In this document: in pieces, positions 17,658 to 25,696 of the stretch | How the letters are laid out: each line of letters opens with the position of its first letter | Numbering within the stretch: position 1 is the first letter of the stretch | Origin: Dethiosulfatarculus sandiegensis | GTDB taxonomy: Bacteria > Desulfobacterota > Desulfarculia > Desulfarculales > Desulfarculaceae | DNA: 64,000 bases | Direction of reading: 5' to 3' | Assembly (NCBI RefSeq): GCF_000931935.2 | Contig: NZ_AZAC01000011.1 | Coordinates: forward strand, 124,001 to 188,000 | Notes under the pieces: model-generated | What the model saw: only the letters and a program-made list of their open reading frames with translations | Database searches by the model: none | Told to the model about the DNA's origin: nothing | Program-made: the position numbers and the translations under genes

Positions 17658-18734
17658 GTGCAGGAGACAAAAACACCGGTATTGATAGTTGGCGGGGGAG
17701 TGGCCGGACTGGCCGCTGCCATTGAATTGTCCCGTCGGGGGGTCCAGAGTATTCTGGTTGAAAAAACCGGGCGTCTGGGCGGCCATGTGGCGAATTTTTG
17801 CTGTAAGGCAATTGAATTCTGCGTTCACTGCGGGGCCTGTCGCTTGGGAGACCTGCTCGATGAAGCGGCCAAAAGGCCCGAAATAACCGTCCTGACCTGT
17901 GCCTCGGTTATTGAGGCGCGGCGCCGGGAAGATACCTGGCGGGTCAGGCTGGCCCCCACCCCCATGGAGGAACACCGGGCCTCCCTGGGAAACTCCCTTC
18001 CCAAAGAAACCCTGGCCCTGGCCGGGACAGTGATCCTGGCAGTGGGCTTCACCCCCTTTGATCCCAGCCTTAAAAGTCGTTTCGGTTATGGCAGGGTGCC
18101 CGGGGTTATCAGCGCCCTGGAGCTGGAGACCATGCTTCAGCACGGCTACCTGGTCGGACCAAACGGAGTTCCACCGGAAAAAGTCGCCTTTATTCAATGC
18201 GTAGGTTCAAGAGACCAGTCAGTGGGAAACCTCTACTGTTCCAAGGTCTGTTGCGGCTATGCCCTGGATATGGCCGAGGTTATAAAATCCAAGCTGCCCG
18301 AGTCAGAGATAAGTTTCTTTCACATGGATGTGCAGGGATACGGTCCGGGCTGGGAATTTGCAGTCAAGGCCCGCAGGGAGCAGATGGATTTCATCCGGGG
18401 CATACCGGGCGAGGTGAGGGCCTTGGAAGGCAAGGCCGAGGTGATTTTTGCGGAACCCGGTTGTCAGCCTCAAAAAGGCGTCTACGACATGGTGGTTCTT
18501 TCAGTGGGGCTCACACCGGCCAAGGATTCGGACGAGCTAACCAGATTATTCTCCATATCGCGAACAAAGGACGGTTTTCTGGGGGAGGACAAAGACATGG
18601 CCCGCGCCTCGGATAAAGGGGTGTTTGTCGCCGGTTGTGCGGGAGGTCCACGCGGCATCATAGAATCCATAGACCACGCAGCCCTGGCCGCAACAAGCGC
18701 CCTTTCCTATCTCAAGGAGGGCGCCCATGCCTAA
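17658..18734 (+). CDS. HdrA/QmoA-like FAD iron-sulfur protein
   Basis: A 358-residue flavoprotein of the HdrA family, closest in size and make-up to QmoA. The FAD dinucleotide fold VGGGVAGLAAAIELSRRG is at residues 12-29. A compact cysteine cluster FCVHCGACR near residue 55 could bind one [4Fe-4S] cluster, and FIQCVGSRD with YCSKVCCGYA near 180-200 is the conserved HdrA region. In QmoABC such a protein links quinones to APS reductase; in HdrABC it bifurcates electrons. GTG 17658 has AGGAGG upstream. Its end overlaps the next gene by 8 bases, starting a five-gene run of redox genes. Confidence 0.85.
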   Translation: MQETKTPVLIVGGGVAGLAAAIELSRRGVQSILVEKTGRLGGHVANFCCKAIEFCVHCGACRLGDLLDEAAKRPEITVLTCASVIEARRREDTWRVRLAPTPMEEHRASLGNSLPKETLALAGTVILAVGFTPFDPSLKSRFGYGRVPGVISALELETMLQHGYLVGPNGVPPEKVAFIQCVGSRDQSVGNLYCSKVCCGYALDMAEVIKSKLPESEISFFHMDVQGYGPGWEFAVKARREQMDFIRGIPGEVRALEGKAEVIFAEPGCQPQKGVYDMVVLSVGLTPAKDSDELTRLFSISRTKDGFLGEDKDMARASDKGVFVAGCAGGPRGIIESIDHAALAATSALSYLKEGAHA

Positions 18735-20580
18735 TGTAAATCTGATATGGCAAAAGAACCCTTTAACAGATGATCTGGATCGGAAAAAAATCACCAAGGC
18801 AACCGGCCTTCAGCTTAACCAGGGCTTTAACACCCCGGCTGTGGTCACCATGGCCGAAGAAGCCGCCGATTTCAGGCTTAAACAGGCGCTGGCCGGTCAG
18901 CCGGTTATCTGGCTGGACCTGCCCTCTGAAGTGGGCGGCGGCGACCTTGACCATCGCACCGCCAGGGCGGAGCAGGCAGTGGCAAAATCCGCGGCCAGGG
19001 CGGGCCTGGGCACTATACCGCCGGTCTATACTAAAAAGGCGGCCTTGAATGTCTTAGTCTACGGAGCCGGTGAATCGGCCCTTTTAGCGATTCAGGAGAT
19101 AACCCAACTGGGGCATCCGGTGCTATTTGCCACCCCCTTTTCCGACGCCGGAGCCTGTGGTGAGGAAGAAGATCCGAAAAAAACAGCCGAACTGGCGGCG
19201 CTTTTGCCCCAGGGCCTTGAGATAAGAACCGAAACCAACCTGATAAACCTGATCGGTTCCGGAGGCGAGTTTACTGCCTGGTTTGAATGCAAGGGGCAAA
19301 GGGAAGAGATGCTCTTCGGAGCGGTGGTCCTGGCCCAACCCGGCGTCTGGCGTGAACCAGGGCCGGACCTGGACGGAGGCTGGTTGACACCCCTTGATAA
19401 GGCCCGGGAAGCCCTGACCCAAGGCACGGCAAAAAAATGGACCCAGGCGGCCGTACTGGCCGGGGCTGATGAACCGGCCACGGCCTATGGCTTTGAAAAA
19501 GCGGTAAGGACCGCTGTTTCCCTGCAACAACAGTCTTTTGTACAGGCGACTCTTTTCTTTACCGAGGCCAGGGTCGCCAACCGGGGAGTGGAGCGCCTTT
19601 ACCGGGAAGCAAGGGAAGCCGGGGTGATAACCGTGAGGGTTCAACCCGGAGCCCTTGAGATAAAAGAAGGCGGACGGCTGTTGAGATGGCAGGAGCCGCT
19701 TTTGGGCGAAGAAATGGAGCTTTCGCCCGACCTTGTCTGTCTTAGCCGGGAATTTACAGCCGCCTGGCCCGACTTTTTTGCAAACGAGGTGCTATGGCCC
19801 AACTGGGGGCTCATATCCGGAGATCATCCCCGCTACACCGCCGGGCTCACCCCCAGAAACGGCCTTTATGTAAGCGGCGCCTTAAGGGGAACCGCCCCTG
19901 GAGCCGACCGAAAGACAGAGGCCGCCTCCGTGGCCGCGAATCTTCATGACCGGCTCACCGGCAAGGCCCAGCCCATACCGGCGGTGCGCCACACCAGGTG
20001 CGCCAGTTGCCTGACCTGTGTCAGGGTCTGTCCCCACGGGGTGCCCAGATTCGTGGGCGAACAGATAGAATGCGCCCCGGCCGCCTGCGTTGCCTGCGGC
20101 ATCTGCGCGGCCCAATGCCCTGCCGAGGCCATTGCCCCCACGGGCTGGTCAAACCCCGAGATCATGAAGACCCTTCAAGGAGGCATCCAGGCCGTGGGCC
20201 AGGCCAGACCCATGGTGCTCTTTGCCTGTAACAACTCCGCCTGGCCCGCCTTCAGACAACTCAGCGCCCAAGGGCACCAATGGCCCCAGGGGCTTGTGGT
20301 GTTGCCGGTGAACTGCGCCGGGCGGGTGGGCGAACAACTCATCTTTAAGGCCCTTTCCCTGGGAGCCCGGGCAGTGCTCACCGCAGGTTGCCAGGAAGGC
20401 AACTGCCGCTCTGTGACCGGCAACACCAGAGCCAGGCACGACTGTGCCCGATCCGCTGAAATACTGGAGAAAGCAGGTCTCGACCCCAACCGGGCCCAGT
20501 TCCTGAACATGGCGAGCAACCAGGCCCCGGTGCTGGCCGAGGCTGTTGCCAGACTGGCTGAATTGGCGGAGGAAGACTAA
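18727..20580 (+). CDS. QmoB/HdrA-like protein fused to an MvhD/FlpD domain
   Basis: A 617-residue protein. The N-terminal 400 residues are a degraded HdrA-like flavin fold with only one imperfect dinucleotide loop (YGAGESALL near 120). A two-cluster ferredoxin segment follows near 420-465 (CASCLTCVRVCPHG, CVACGICAAQCPAEA). The last 150 residues are an MvhD/FlpD-type domain with FACNNSAWPA, NCAGRVGEQ and GCQEGNCRS, which in methanogens passes electrons from a partner dehydrogenase to HdrA. HdrA plus MvhD is the QmoB architecture. It overlaps the preceding gene, and the next one starts 3 bases after its stop. Confidence 0.83.
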   Translation: MPNVNLIWQKNPLTDDLDRKKITKATGLQLNQGFNTPAVVTMAEEAADFRLKQALAGQPVIWLDLPSEVGGGDLDHRTARAEQAVAKSAARAGLGTIPPVYTKKAALNVLVYGAGESALLAIQEITQLGHPVLFATPFSDAGACGEEEDPKKTAELAALLPQGLEIRTETNLINLIGSGGEFTAWFECKGQREEMLFGAVVLAQPGVWREPGPDLDGGWLTPLDKAREALTQGTAKKWTQAAVLAGADEPATAYGFEKAVRTAVSLQQQSFVQATLFFTEARVANRGVERLYREAREAGVITVRVQPGALEIKEGGRLLRWQEPLLGEEMELSPDLVCLSREFTAAWPDFFANEVLWPNWGLISGDHPRYTAGLTPRNGLYVSGALRGTAPGADRKTEAASVAANLHDRLTGKAQPIPAVRHTRCASCLTCVRVCPHGVPRFVGEQIECAPAACVACGICAAQCPAEAIAPTGWSNPEIMKTLQGGIQAVGQARPMVLFACNNSAWPAFRQLSAQGHQWPQGLVVLPVNCAGRVGEQLIFKALSLGARAVLTAGCQEGNCRSVTGNTRARHDCARSAEILEKAGLDPNRAQFLNMASNQAPVLAEAVARLAELAEED

Positions 20581-20583
20581 AAG

Positions 20584-21075
20584 ATGCGTTTAAATGATTG
20601 CGATCCCCAATTCAAGTTCGAGGTGGCGGCTGAACCCGGCGGAGAAGGAATCAAGGCCTGTTTTGCCTGTGCGTCCTGTAGCGCCCGCTGCCCGGTGGGA
20701 GGGCACAGACCGGAATATGACCCCAGAAGGATCATCCGCATGACCCTTTTGGGAATGAAGGAAAAAGTCCTCTCCTCTCCTTTGATCTGGCTATGTTCCA
20801 CCTGTTACTCCTGTCAGGAGGTCTGTCCCCAGGAAGTCCGCTTTACAGAGGTGCTTACAGCCATCAAGAATTTGGCTGCCCGGGCGGGATACGCCCCGCC
20901 TTCGGCCGAGGTTGCGGGCGACTTTTTGGCCTCTTATGGACGCCTTTTGGAAGTGACGGACTTTGAAAACGACAAAAGGGCCAAGCTCGGCTTGCCGCCA
21001 GTTTCCCAGGAACCCGAAGACTTCCAAAGCATATTGGGCAAAAAACCACAGGCCAGCGGCGAGGAGAAGGAATAA
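20584..21075 (+). CDS. HdrC-like iron-sulfur protein
   Basis: A 163-residue soluble protein with two [4Fe-4S] motifs: CFACASCSARCPVGG near residue 30 and CSTCYSCQEVCPQEV near 75. This is the HdrC layout, which passes electrons from HdrA to HdrB. Unlike QmoC it has no membrane-spanning HdrE-like part, so the complex it belongs to is predicted to be cytoplasmic. The stop overlaps the next start by one base (TAATG), indicating coupling with the HdrB-like gene. Confidence 0.9.
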   Translation: MRLNDCDPQFKFEVAAEPGGEGIKACFACASCSARCPVGGHRPEYDPRRIIRMTLLGMKEKVLSSPLIWLCSTCYSCQEVCPQEVRFTEVLTAIKNLAARAGYAPPSAEVAGDFLASYGRLLEVTDFENDKRAKLGLPPVSQEPEDFQSILGKKPQASGEEKE

Positions 21076-21947
21076 TGGAAGCGCTTCTGTTTCTGGGCTG
21101 TACTGTTCCGGTCCGCAACCTGAATTATGAACTCAGCGCCCGCAAGGTGGCAGAGGCCCTGGATATAACCCTGAAGGACCTGCCGGAGTTCGGGTGTTGC
21201 GGTTTTCCCCTTAAGGCCAACGACCAAAGGGCCGCCCTCATCATAGCGGCCAGAGCCCTGGCCCAGGCCGGAGAGACCGGCTTGCCTCTAGTGGCCCTTT
21301 GCAGCGCCTGCACCGGCACCTTGAGCGAAGCGGCCCACCTGCTGGACCATAATGAAGAGACCAGGGATGAAGTCAACCAAAAGCTCAAGCCTTTGGGCCT
21401 TGAATACAAGCCCGGGGTTAACGTCAAACACTTTGCCCGGTTTTTATATGAAGATGTGGGAGTGGACGCCCTTAAAAAGACATTCACCCAAAAACTGGAC
21501 AGCTTCACCTTTGCACCCCATTATGGATGTCACTACCTGAAGCCCAGCGAGGTCACCGGCAAATTCGACGACCCGGAAAACCCGGTGACCCTGACCCGGC
21601 TGATTGAAGCCACAGGCGCCAAATCGCTTAACTACAGCTCCATGAAGGATTGCTGCGGAGGCGGGCTTTTGGGCACGGACGAAAACCTGGCAGGCTCCAT
21701 GGCCGGACAGAAACTCATGGAACTGGGACATACCGAGGTCACCGCCCTGGCTGTAATCTGTCCTTTCTGCAATGTGATGTATGAAGGGCAGCAGAAATCA
21801 ATTTTGAAAAAGAAAGAGGCCGATTTCAAGGTTCCGGTGGTCTATCTGACCCAGATTCTGGGCCTGGCCATGGGGTATTCGCCCAATGACCTGGGTTTCA
21901 AACTCAACCGGGTGAAGCCGAAAGATCTGGTCAAGGCTTTTAAGTAA
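21075..21947 (+). CDS. HdrB-like protein with two CCG domains
   Basis: A 290-residue protein with both cysteine-rich CCG motifs complete. The first runs from C9 to CC at 41-42 and CSAC at 76-79; the second from YGCHY through DCCGGG to CPFC. In HdrB these bind two non-cubane [4Fe-4S] clusters that cleave a heterodisulfide. Together with HdrC it replaces the membrane subunit of Qmo, an arrangement known as QmoAB-HdrBC in some sulfate reducers. The actual thiol or disulfide substrate here is unknown. No aprAB genes are nearby, so an APS-reductase role is not supported by context. Confidence 0.9.
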   Translation: MEALLFLGCTVPVRNLNYELSARKVAEALDITLKDLPEFGCCGFPLKANDQRAALIIAARALAQAGETGLPLVALCSACTGTLSEAAHLLDHNEETRDEVNQKLKPLGLEYKPGVNVKHFARFLYEDVGVDALKKTFTQKLDSFTFAPHYGCHYLKPSEVTGKFDDPENPVTLTRLIEATGAKSLNYSSMKDCCGGGLLGTDENLAGSMAGQKLMELGHTEVTALAVICPFCNVMYEGQQKSILKKKEADFKVPVVYLTQILGLAMGYSPNDLGFKLNRVKPKDLVKAFK

Positions 21948-22055
21948 GCATTTGATTCGTTATAGTGAAGTTTGTGTTTGACCTAAGGGGTTAAGAAAAA
22001 AACCCAAGTCATCACTTAAGATTAAATCCCTTTGACGCATAAGGAGGAATCTGCC

Positions 22056-22478
22056 ATGGAAGTCAAAGGCTATACATTTCCGGATGATCTCTACTACGAC
22101 AAAAACCACTTCTGGGCTCGGGTGGAAGGCGACACCGTGGTCATGGGGACCACTGACCTGACCCAGAAAATGGCGGGAGAGATCACTTTTGTTGACGTGC
22201 CTGAAGAAGACGACGAGGTTAACCAGGGCAAACCCTTTGGCTCCATTGAGAGCGGCAAATGGGTGGGCCGGGTCTACGCCGTGGTCTCCGGAGAGGTGAT
22301 CGAAGGCAACGAGGATCTGGAAGACGAGCCCGAACTGATCAACGAAGACTGCTATGGAAAAGGCTGGATCTGCAAAATCAAGCCCGAGGAGCTGGAAGAA
22401 GAACTGGGAAACCTCTTAAAAGGCGATGATTACCTGGCCTGGGTGGAAGAGGAAATCGCCAAGAACGAACCGAAATAG
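22056..22478 (+). CDS. Lipoyl-carrier H-protein homologue in the Hdr cluster
   Basis: A 140-residue GcvH-like protein. The lipoylation site is intact: K68 in FGSIESGKWVGRVYAVVSG matches the SVESVKA consensus of glycine-cleavage H-proteins. The C-terminal part is longer and very acidic (residues 85-140). No gcvT, gcvP or lpd gene is nearby. Its place straight after an HdrB-like gene resembles the lipoate-binding proteins that work with sulfur-oxidising sHdr complexes. ATG 22056 is preceded by AAGGAGG; an earlier ATG at 22032 lacks such a site. It starts 108 bases after hdrB and may share its transcript. Confidence 0.85.
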   Translation: MEVKGYTFPDDLYYDKNHFWARVEGDTVVMGTTDLTQKMAGEITFVDVPEEDDEVNQGKPFGSIESGKWVGRVYAVVSGEVIEGNEDLEDEPELINEDCYGKGWICKIKPEELEEELGNLLKGDDYLAWVEEEIAKNEPK

Positions 22479-22488
22479 GTGTACTTTG

Positions 22489-22558
22489 TTCCCGCCTTTT
22501 ACTAAAATATATATCTTAGTTAGGAAATGGAATTACTTTTATTTCCCTGAGGCGGGAA
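22489..22558 (+). other. Candidate structured RNA (three-way-junction fold)
   Basis: TTCCCGCCT (22489-22497) pairs perfectly with AGGCGGGAA (22550-22558). Inside sit two further hairpins, ACTAA/TTAGT (22501-22520) and GGAAAT/ATTTCC (22523-22546). The element follows the H-protein stop and is followed by a terminator hairpin. It matches no riboswitch class I know. Confidence 0.4.
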
Positions 22559-22574
22559 GATAATGCATCCAAGA

Positions 22575-22607
22575 GGGAGGGGCCAATATCAAGCCTCTCC
22601 CTTTTTT
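22575..22607 (+). terminator. Intrinsic terminator in the glcD leader region
   Basis: GGGAGGGGC (22575-22583) pairs with GCCTCTCCC (22593-22601), with one G-U, followed by TTTTTT. It ends the Hdr/H-protein transcript or acts as the expression platform of a regulated leader before the gene at 22720. Confidence 0.85.
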
Positions 22608-22719
22608 ATTCTGCCGGGGGCTTCTCTCTTCAGGCCAGCCCCGGTGCGGAAGAGATACGGCTTTTTTCTACTTGTTTTTTACCCCGGTGGCGCGGGGCCA
22701 GGGTTGGGGAGGGTAGCCA

Positions 22720-25305
22720 ATGGAATTAGTCGAACGGTTGCAACAGATCGTAGGGCAAGACAACGTGGTAACCAGCGAAGTGGATTGCCTGGGTTATGCC
22801 CGTGACATGTCAGTGCATTTCGGACCGCCTGACATGGTGGTTTTCCCGGAGAACACCGAACAGGTGTCGGAAATAATGAAGGCCTGTAACGAGGCCAAGG
22901 TGCCGGTTATCCCCAGGGGCGGCGGCACCAGCGTCACCGGCGCGGTTCTGGCCATGAAAGGCGGAGTGCTTCTAAACCTTATCCGTATGAATAAGATTCT
23001 GGAAGTAAACCTTACGGACCACTACGTAAAGGTGGAGCCGGGCCTGGTCTGCGGCAATCTGAACGCGGCCCTGGCCAAGGACAACTACTTTTTCCCGCCA
23101 GATCCCGGTTCAGCCGCCATCGCCACTCTGGGAGGCATGATCAACACCAACGCCAGCGGCATCCGGGCGGTTAAATACGGAACAACCAAAGACTTTGTCA
23201 TGGGGCTCAAGGTGGTCTTGGCCGACGGCAGCATCTTGAAAACCGGCACCATCGCACCCAAATCCTCCAGCGGCTACGACCTCACCCAGCTGTTCTGCCG
23301 CTCCGAGGGCACCCTGGGGGTGATCACGGAAGCAACCTTGAAGATCCTGCCCATGCCTGAATACTCCATCAGCGCCAGGCTGGAGTTCCCCAGCATTGAG
23401 ACCGCCGGAGCCGCGGTCACCGAGATGCTCACCACGGGCATCCCCATCGCCACCTGCGAAATCCTGGACAACGTATCGATCGAGGTCCTTAAAAAGGCGA
23501 TAAGCCTGGAGGCGGCCGAGGGCGTGAACTGCATGATCATGCTGGAGCTGGACGGTCACCGGGCCGCGGTGGAGGAATACCAGGGCAAGGTTGACACCAT
23601 CGGTAAAAAGCACTCCATGATGTTCGCCAATTGGACCGATGACATGGCGGAAAAGGCTCCCTTGTGGGAAGCCAGGCACAAGCTGGTGCCGGCCATGAGC
23701 AGGTTGAAACCGGGCTATAGGCTGGTTCCTCTCATGGAAGACTTTGGCGTGCCCTTGACCAAGATTCCCGAAACGATCAACCAAATTCAGAAGGTGGGAG
23801 ACAAATACGGCTTCCCCATCGCCACCTTTGGCCACATTGGCGACGGCAACCTTCACGCCACCTTTATCATGGATGTGAAGAAAAAAGAGGAATGGGACGC
23901 TGTCAAGAAGATTGCCTTTGAACTGGTGGATATAACCTCTGAGATGGACGGCACCATGAGCGCCGAACACGGGGTGGGCATGGCCAAGGCCCCCTATATC
24001 GGCGACGAAGTCGGAGACACCGGCATCAAGGTCATGCAGTCCATTAAAGACGCCCTGGACCCCAACGACATCCTGAACCCGGCCAAGATGGGGCTTTCGG
24101 GCTCCATTGAAGATATCTATGCGCGAAACGCCTTTGATCCGCTTAAAGACGGATCAGATCAGGTCATCACCTTTGGTTCCGAGGTGGATAACGAGATCGT
24201 GGCCTGTATCCAGTGCGGTTTCTGCCGCCTGGGCTGCCCCACTTACGGCCAGACCGACATGGAGACCTTGAACGCCAGAGGCAGGGTCTCCATTGCCTTC
24301 CAGATGCTCACCGGCAAGCTGGAGCCCAACCAGGAAATGGCCGAAAGGCTGTATCAGTGCATGCTCTGCGCCAACTGCCGCTTCACCTGTCCGGCTTCGG
24401 TGGATGTGGCCGCGATTGTGCAGGCGGCCAGGCAACGGGTGGTGGAAAAAGGCTATCTGCCCGAAGTATTCAAGCAGTTCATGGTCGACACCATTGAAAA
24501 GGGCAACCCCTTTGGCGAGAAAAAGGAGACCAGGACCGACTCCTTCCCCAAAGGCTTTGAAGCCAAGGAAAAGGCCGAGACCCTTTTACACCTGGGCTGT
24601 GTGGGCTCTTACCAGGATGTCAAGATCATCCCCTCCATCATCAAGATACTTGAGGCTGCGGGCGAGGACTTCACGGTTCTGGGTGATGACGAGACCTGCT
24701 GCGGATATGTCTCCTACCTGGTGGGCGACATGGCAACCTTTGACAAGGCGGCCGAGATCAACCTGGAAAAATTCAAAAAAGCCGGGATTAAGAATCTGGT
24801 CAGCACCTGCGCCGGTTGCCACAAGACCTTTGGCCATCTCTATGAAAAACACGGCCATGCCGACGGGTACAAGGCCGAGCATGCCGTGGAGCTCTTGGAC
24901 AGGCTCATCCAGGAAGGCAAGCTCAAATTCAAGGAGGGCAAGGACCTTAAGGTGGCCTATCACGATCCCTGCGACATCGGCAGGCACATGGGCATCTTTG
25001 AACCGCCGAGAAACGTGATCAAGGCCCTGCCCAATGTGGAGTTGGTGGAGTTCGCCCTTAACCGCAACCTGGCCAAGTGCTGCGGCGGCGGCGGCGGAGT
25101 CAAGGCCTTTGACAACGAGCTTAGCGGGGATATAGGCTTTGAACGCATTAAGCAGGCCATTGCCGTGGGTGCGGACACTGTGGTCAGCGCCTGCCCCTCC
25201 TGCAAAAACTCCCTGAACCAGGGAGCCGCCAGGGCCCGCAAGGAAAAACTAGGCAAGATCAAGGTAATGGATATCACCGAACTGGTGGCCAAGCGTCTGG
25301 CCTGA
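22720..25305 (+). CDS. GlcD-GlcF fusion: FAD-linked 2-hydroxyacid dehydrogenase with iron-sulfur and CCG domains
   Basis: An 861-residue fusion. Residues 1-440 are a GlcD/D-lactate dehydrogenase-type flavoprotein: the FAD-binding motif PRGGGTSVTGAV is near 65, PDPGSAAIATLGGMI near 127, and the FAD-oxidase C-terminal histidines FGHIGDGNLH near 370. Residues 480-570 hold two [4Fe-4S] motifs (CIQCGFCRLGCP, CMLCANCRFTCPAS). Residues 610-860 hold two CCG domains (ETCCGY with CAGCHK; KCCGGGGGVKA with CPSCKN). It should oxidise a 2-hydroxy acid such as D-lactate or glycolate and pass electrons to a cytoplasmic acceptor, plausibly the Hdr/Qmo-like proteins upstream. Confidence 0.92.
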   Translation: MELVERLQQIVGQDNVVTSEVDCLGYARDMSVHFGPPDMVVFPENTEQVSEIMKACNEAKVPVIPRGGGTSVTGAVLAMKGGVLLNLIRMNKILEVNLTDHYVKVEPGLVCGNLNAALAKDNYFFPPDPGSAAIATLGGMINTNASGIRAVKYGTTKDFVMGLKVVLADGSILKTGTIAPKSSSGYDLTQLFCRSEGTLGVITEATLKILPMPEYSISARLEFPSIETAGAAVTEMLTTGIPIATCEILDNVSIEVLKKAISLEAAEGVNCMIMLELDGHRAAVEEYQGKVDTIGKKHSMMFANWTDDMAEKAPLWEARHKLVPAMSRLKPGYRLVPLMEDFGVPLTKIPETINQIQKVGDKYGFPIATFGHIGDGNLHATFIMDVKKKEEWDAVKKIAFELVDITSEMDGTMSAEHGVGMAKAPYIGDEVGDTGIKVMQSIKDALDPNDILNPAKMGLSGSIEDIYARNAFDPLKDGSDQVITFGSEVDNEIVACIQCGFCRLGCPTYGQTDMETLNARGRVSIAFQMLTGKLEPNQEMAERLYQCMLCANCRFTCPASVDVAAIVQAARQRVVEKGYLPEVFKQFMVDTIEKGNPFGEKKETRTDSFPKGFEAKEKAETLLHLGCVGSYQDVKIIPSIIKILEAAGEDFTVLGDDETCCGYVSYLVGDMATFDKAAEINLEKFKKAGIKNLVSTCAGCHKTFGHLYEKHGHADGYKAEHAVELLDRLIQEGKLKFKEGKDLKVAYHDPCDIGRHMGIFEPPRNVIKALPNVELVEFALNRNLAKCCGGGGGVKAFDNELSGDIGFERIKQAIAVGADTVVSACPSCKNSLNQGAARARKEKLGKIKVMDITELVAKRLA

Positions 25306-25334
25306 TCTCAAAACAACCCCTGACCGTATAAAGC

Positions 25335-25360
25335 CCCCGGGCCGTCAGGCCCGGGGTTTT
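25335..25360 (+). terminator. Terminator after the GlcD-GlcF gene
   Basis: CCCCGGGCC, GTCA, GGCCCGGGG: a perfect 9-bp stem followed by TTTT. Confidence 0.9.
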
Positions 25361-25501
25361 ATCGCTTATCGATAACGTTCATGTGAATTTTAGCAGATGT
25401 CAACTGGCTAGAATCACTCGCCTAAGGAAAACCGCAAAAAATAAAGGGCTTTTATTCATTGACACCCGAAAAGAATAAAAATGCTGATCTGAGCCCAGGC
25501 T

Positions 25502-25554
25502 GATTAAAAAGATCTGAAGACCCCGCGGGCCGTTAGCGGTCCACGGAGTCTTCA
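25502..25554 (-). terminator. Terminator of the panB-ilvD-dctPQM operon
   Basis: TGAAGAC and GTCTTCA close an 18-bp stem (25515-25532 with 25537-25554). On the minus strand two of the three imperfect positions become G-U pairs and GATCTTTTTAAT follows, so it acts on minus-strand transcripts. The rest of the gap 25361-25696 shows no gene I would support. Confidence 0.75.
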
Positions 25555-25696
25555 TACTGACTTTTTTGAAAAACCAGGCCTTGTTGAGATTAATCTCTGT
25601 AAAAAGCCCCAGCAGCCGATTCCCCAAAAATCCTTTTCCAGCCCAAATGCCAGGGAGTGCAAAAAGCCACTTTGGCAAAACCCTTTTTCAAACTCA

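Noticed and set aside
21948..22055. Possible glycine riboswitch before the H-protein gene
   Set aside because: The 108 bases are too short and lack the tandem GGA-type aptamer core; only a short GGGTT/AACCC pairing is seen.
17658..22478. Reading the cluster as a true QmoABC for APS reductase
   Set aside because: No aprA, aprB or membrane QmoC is present; HdrC and HdrB replace it and a lipoyl protein follows.
25400..25678. 92-codon minus-strand frame downstream of dctM
   Set aside because: It runs through the terminator hairpin and has no protein-like features.
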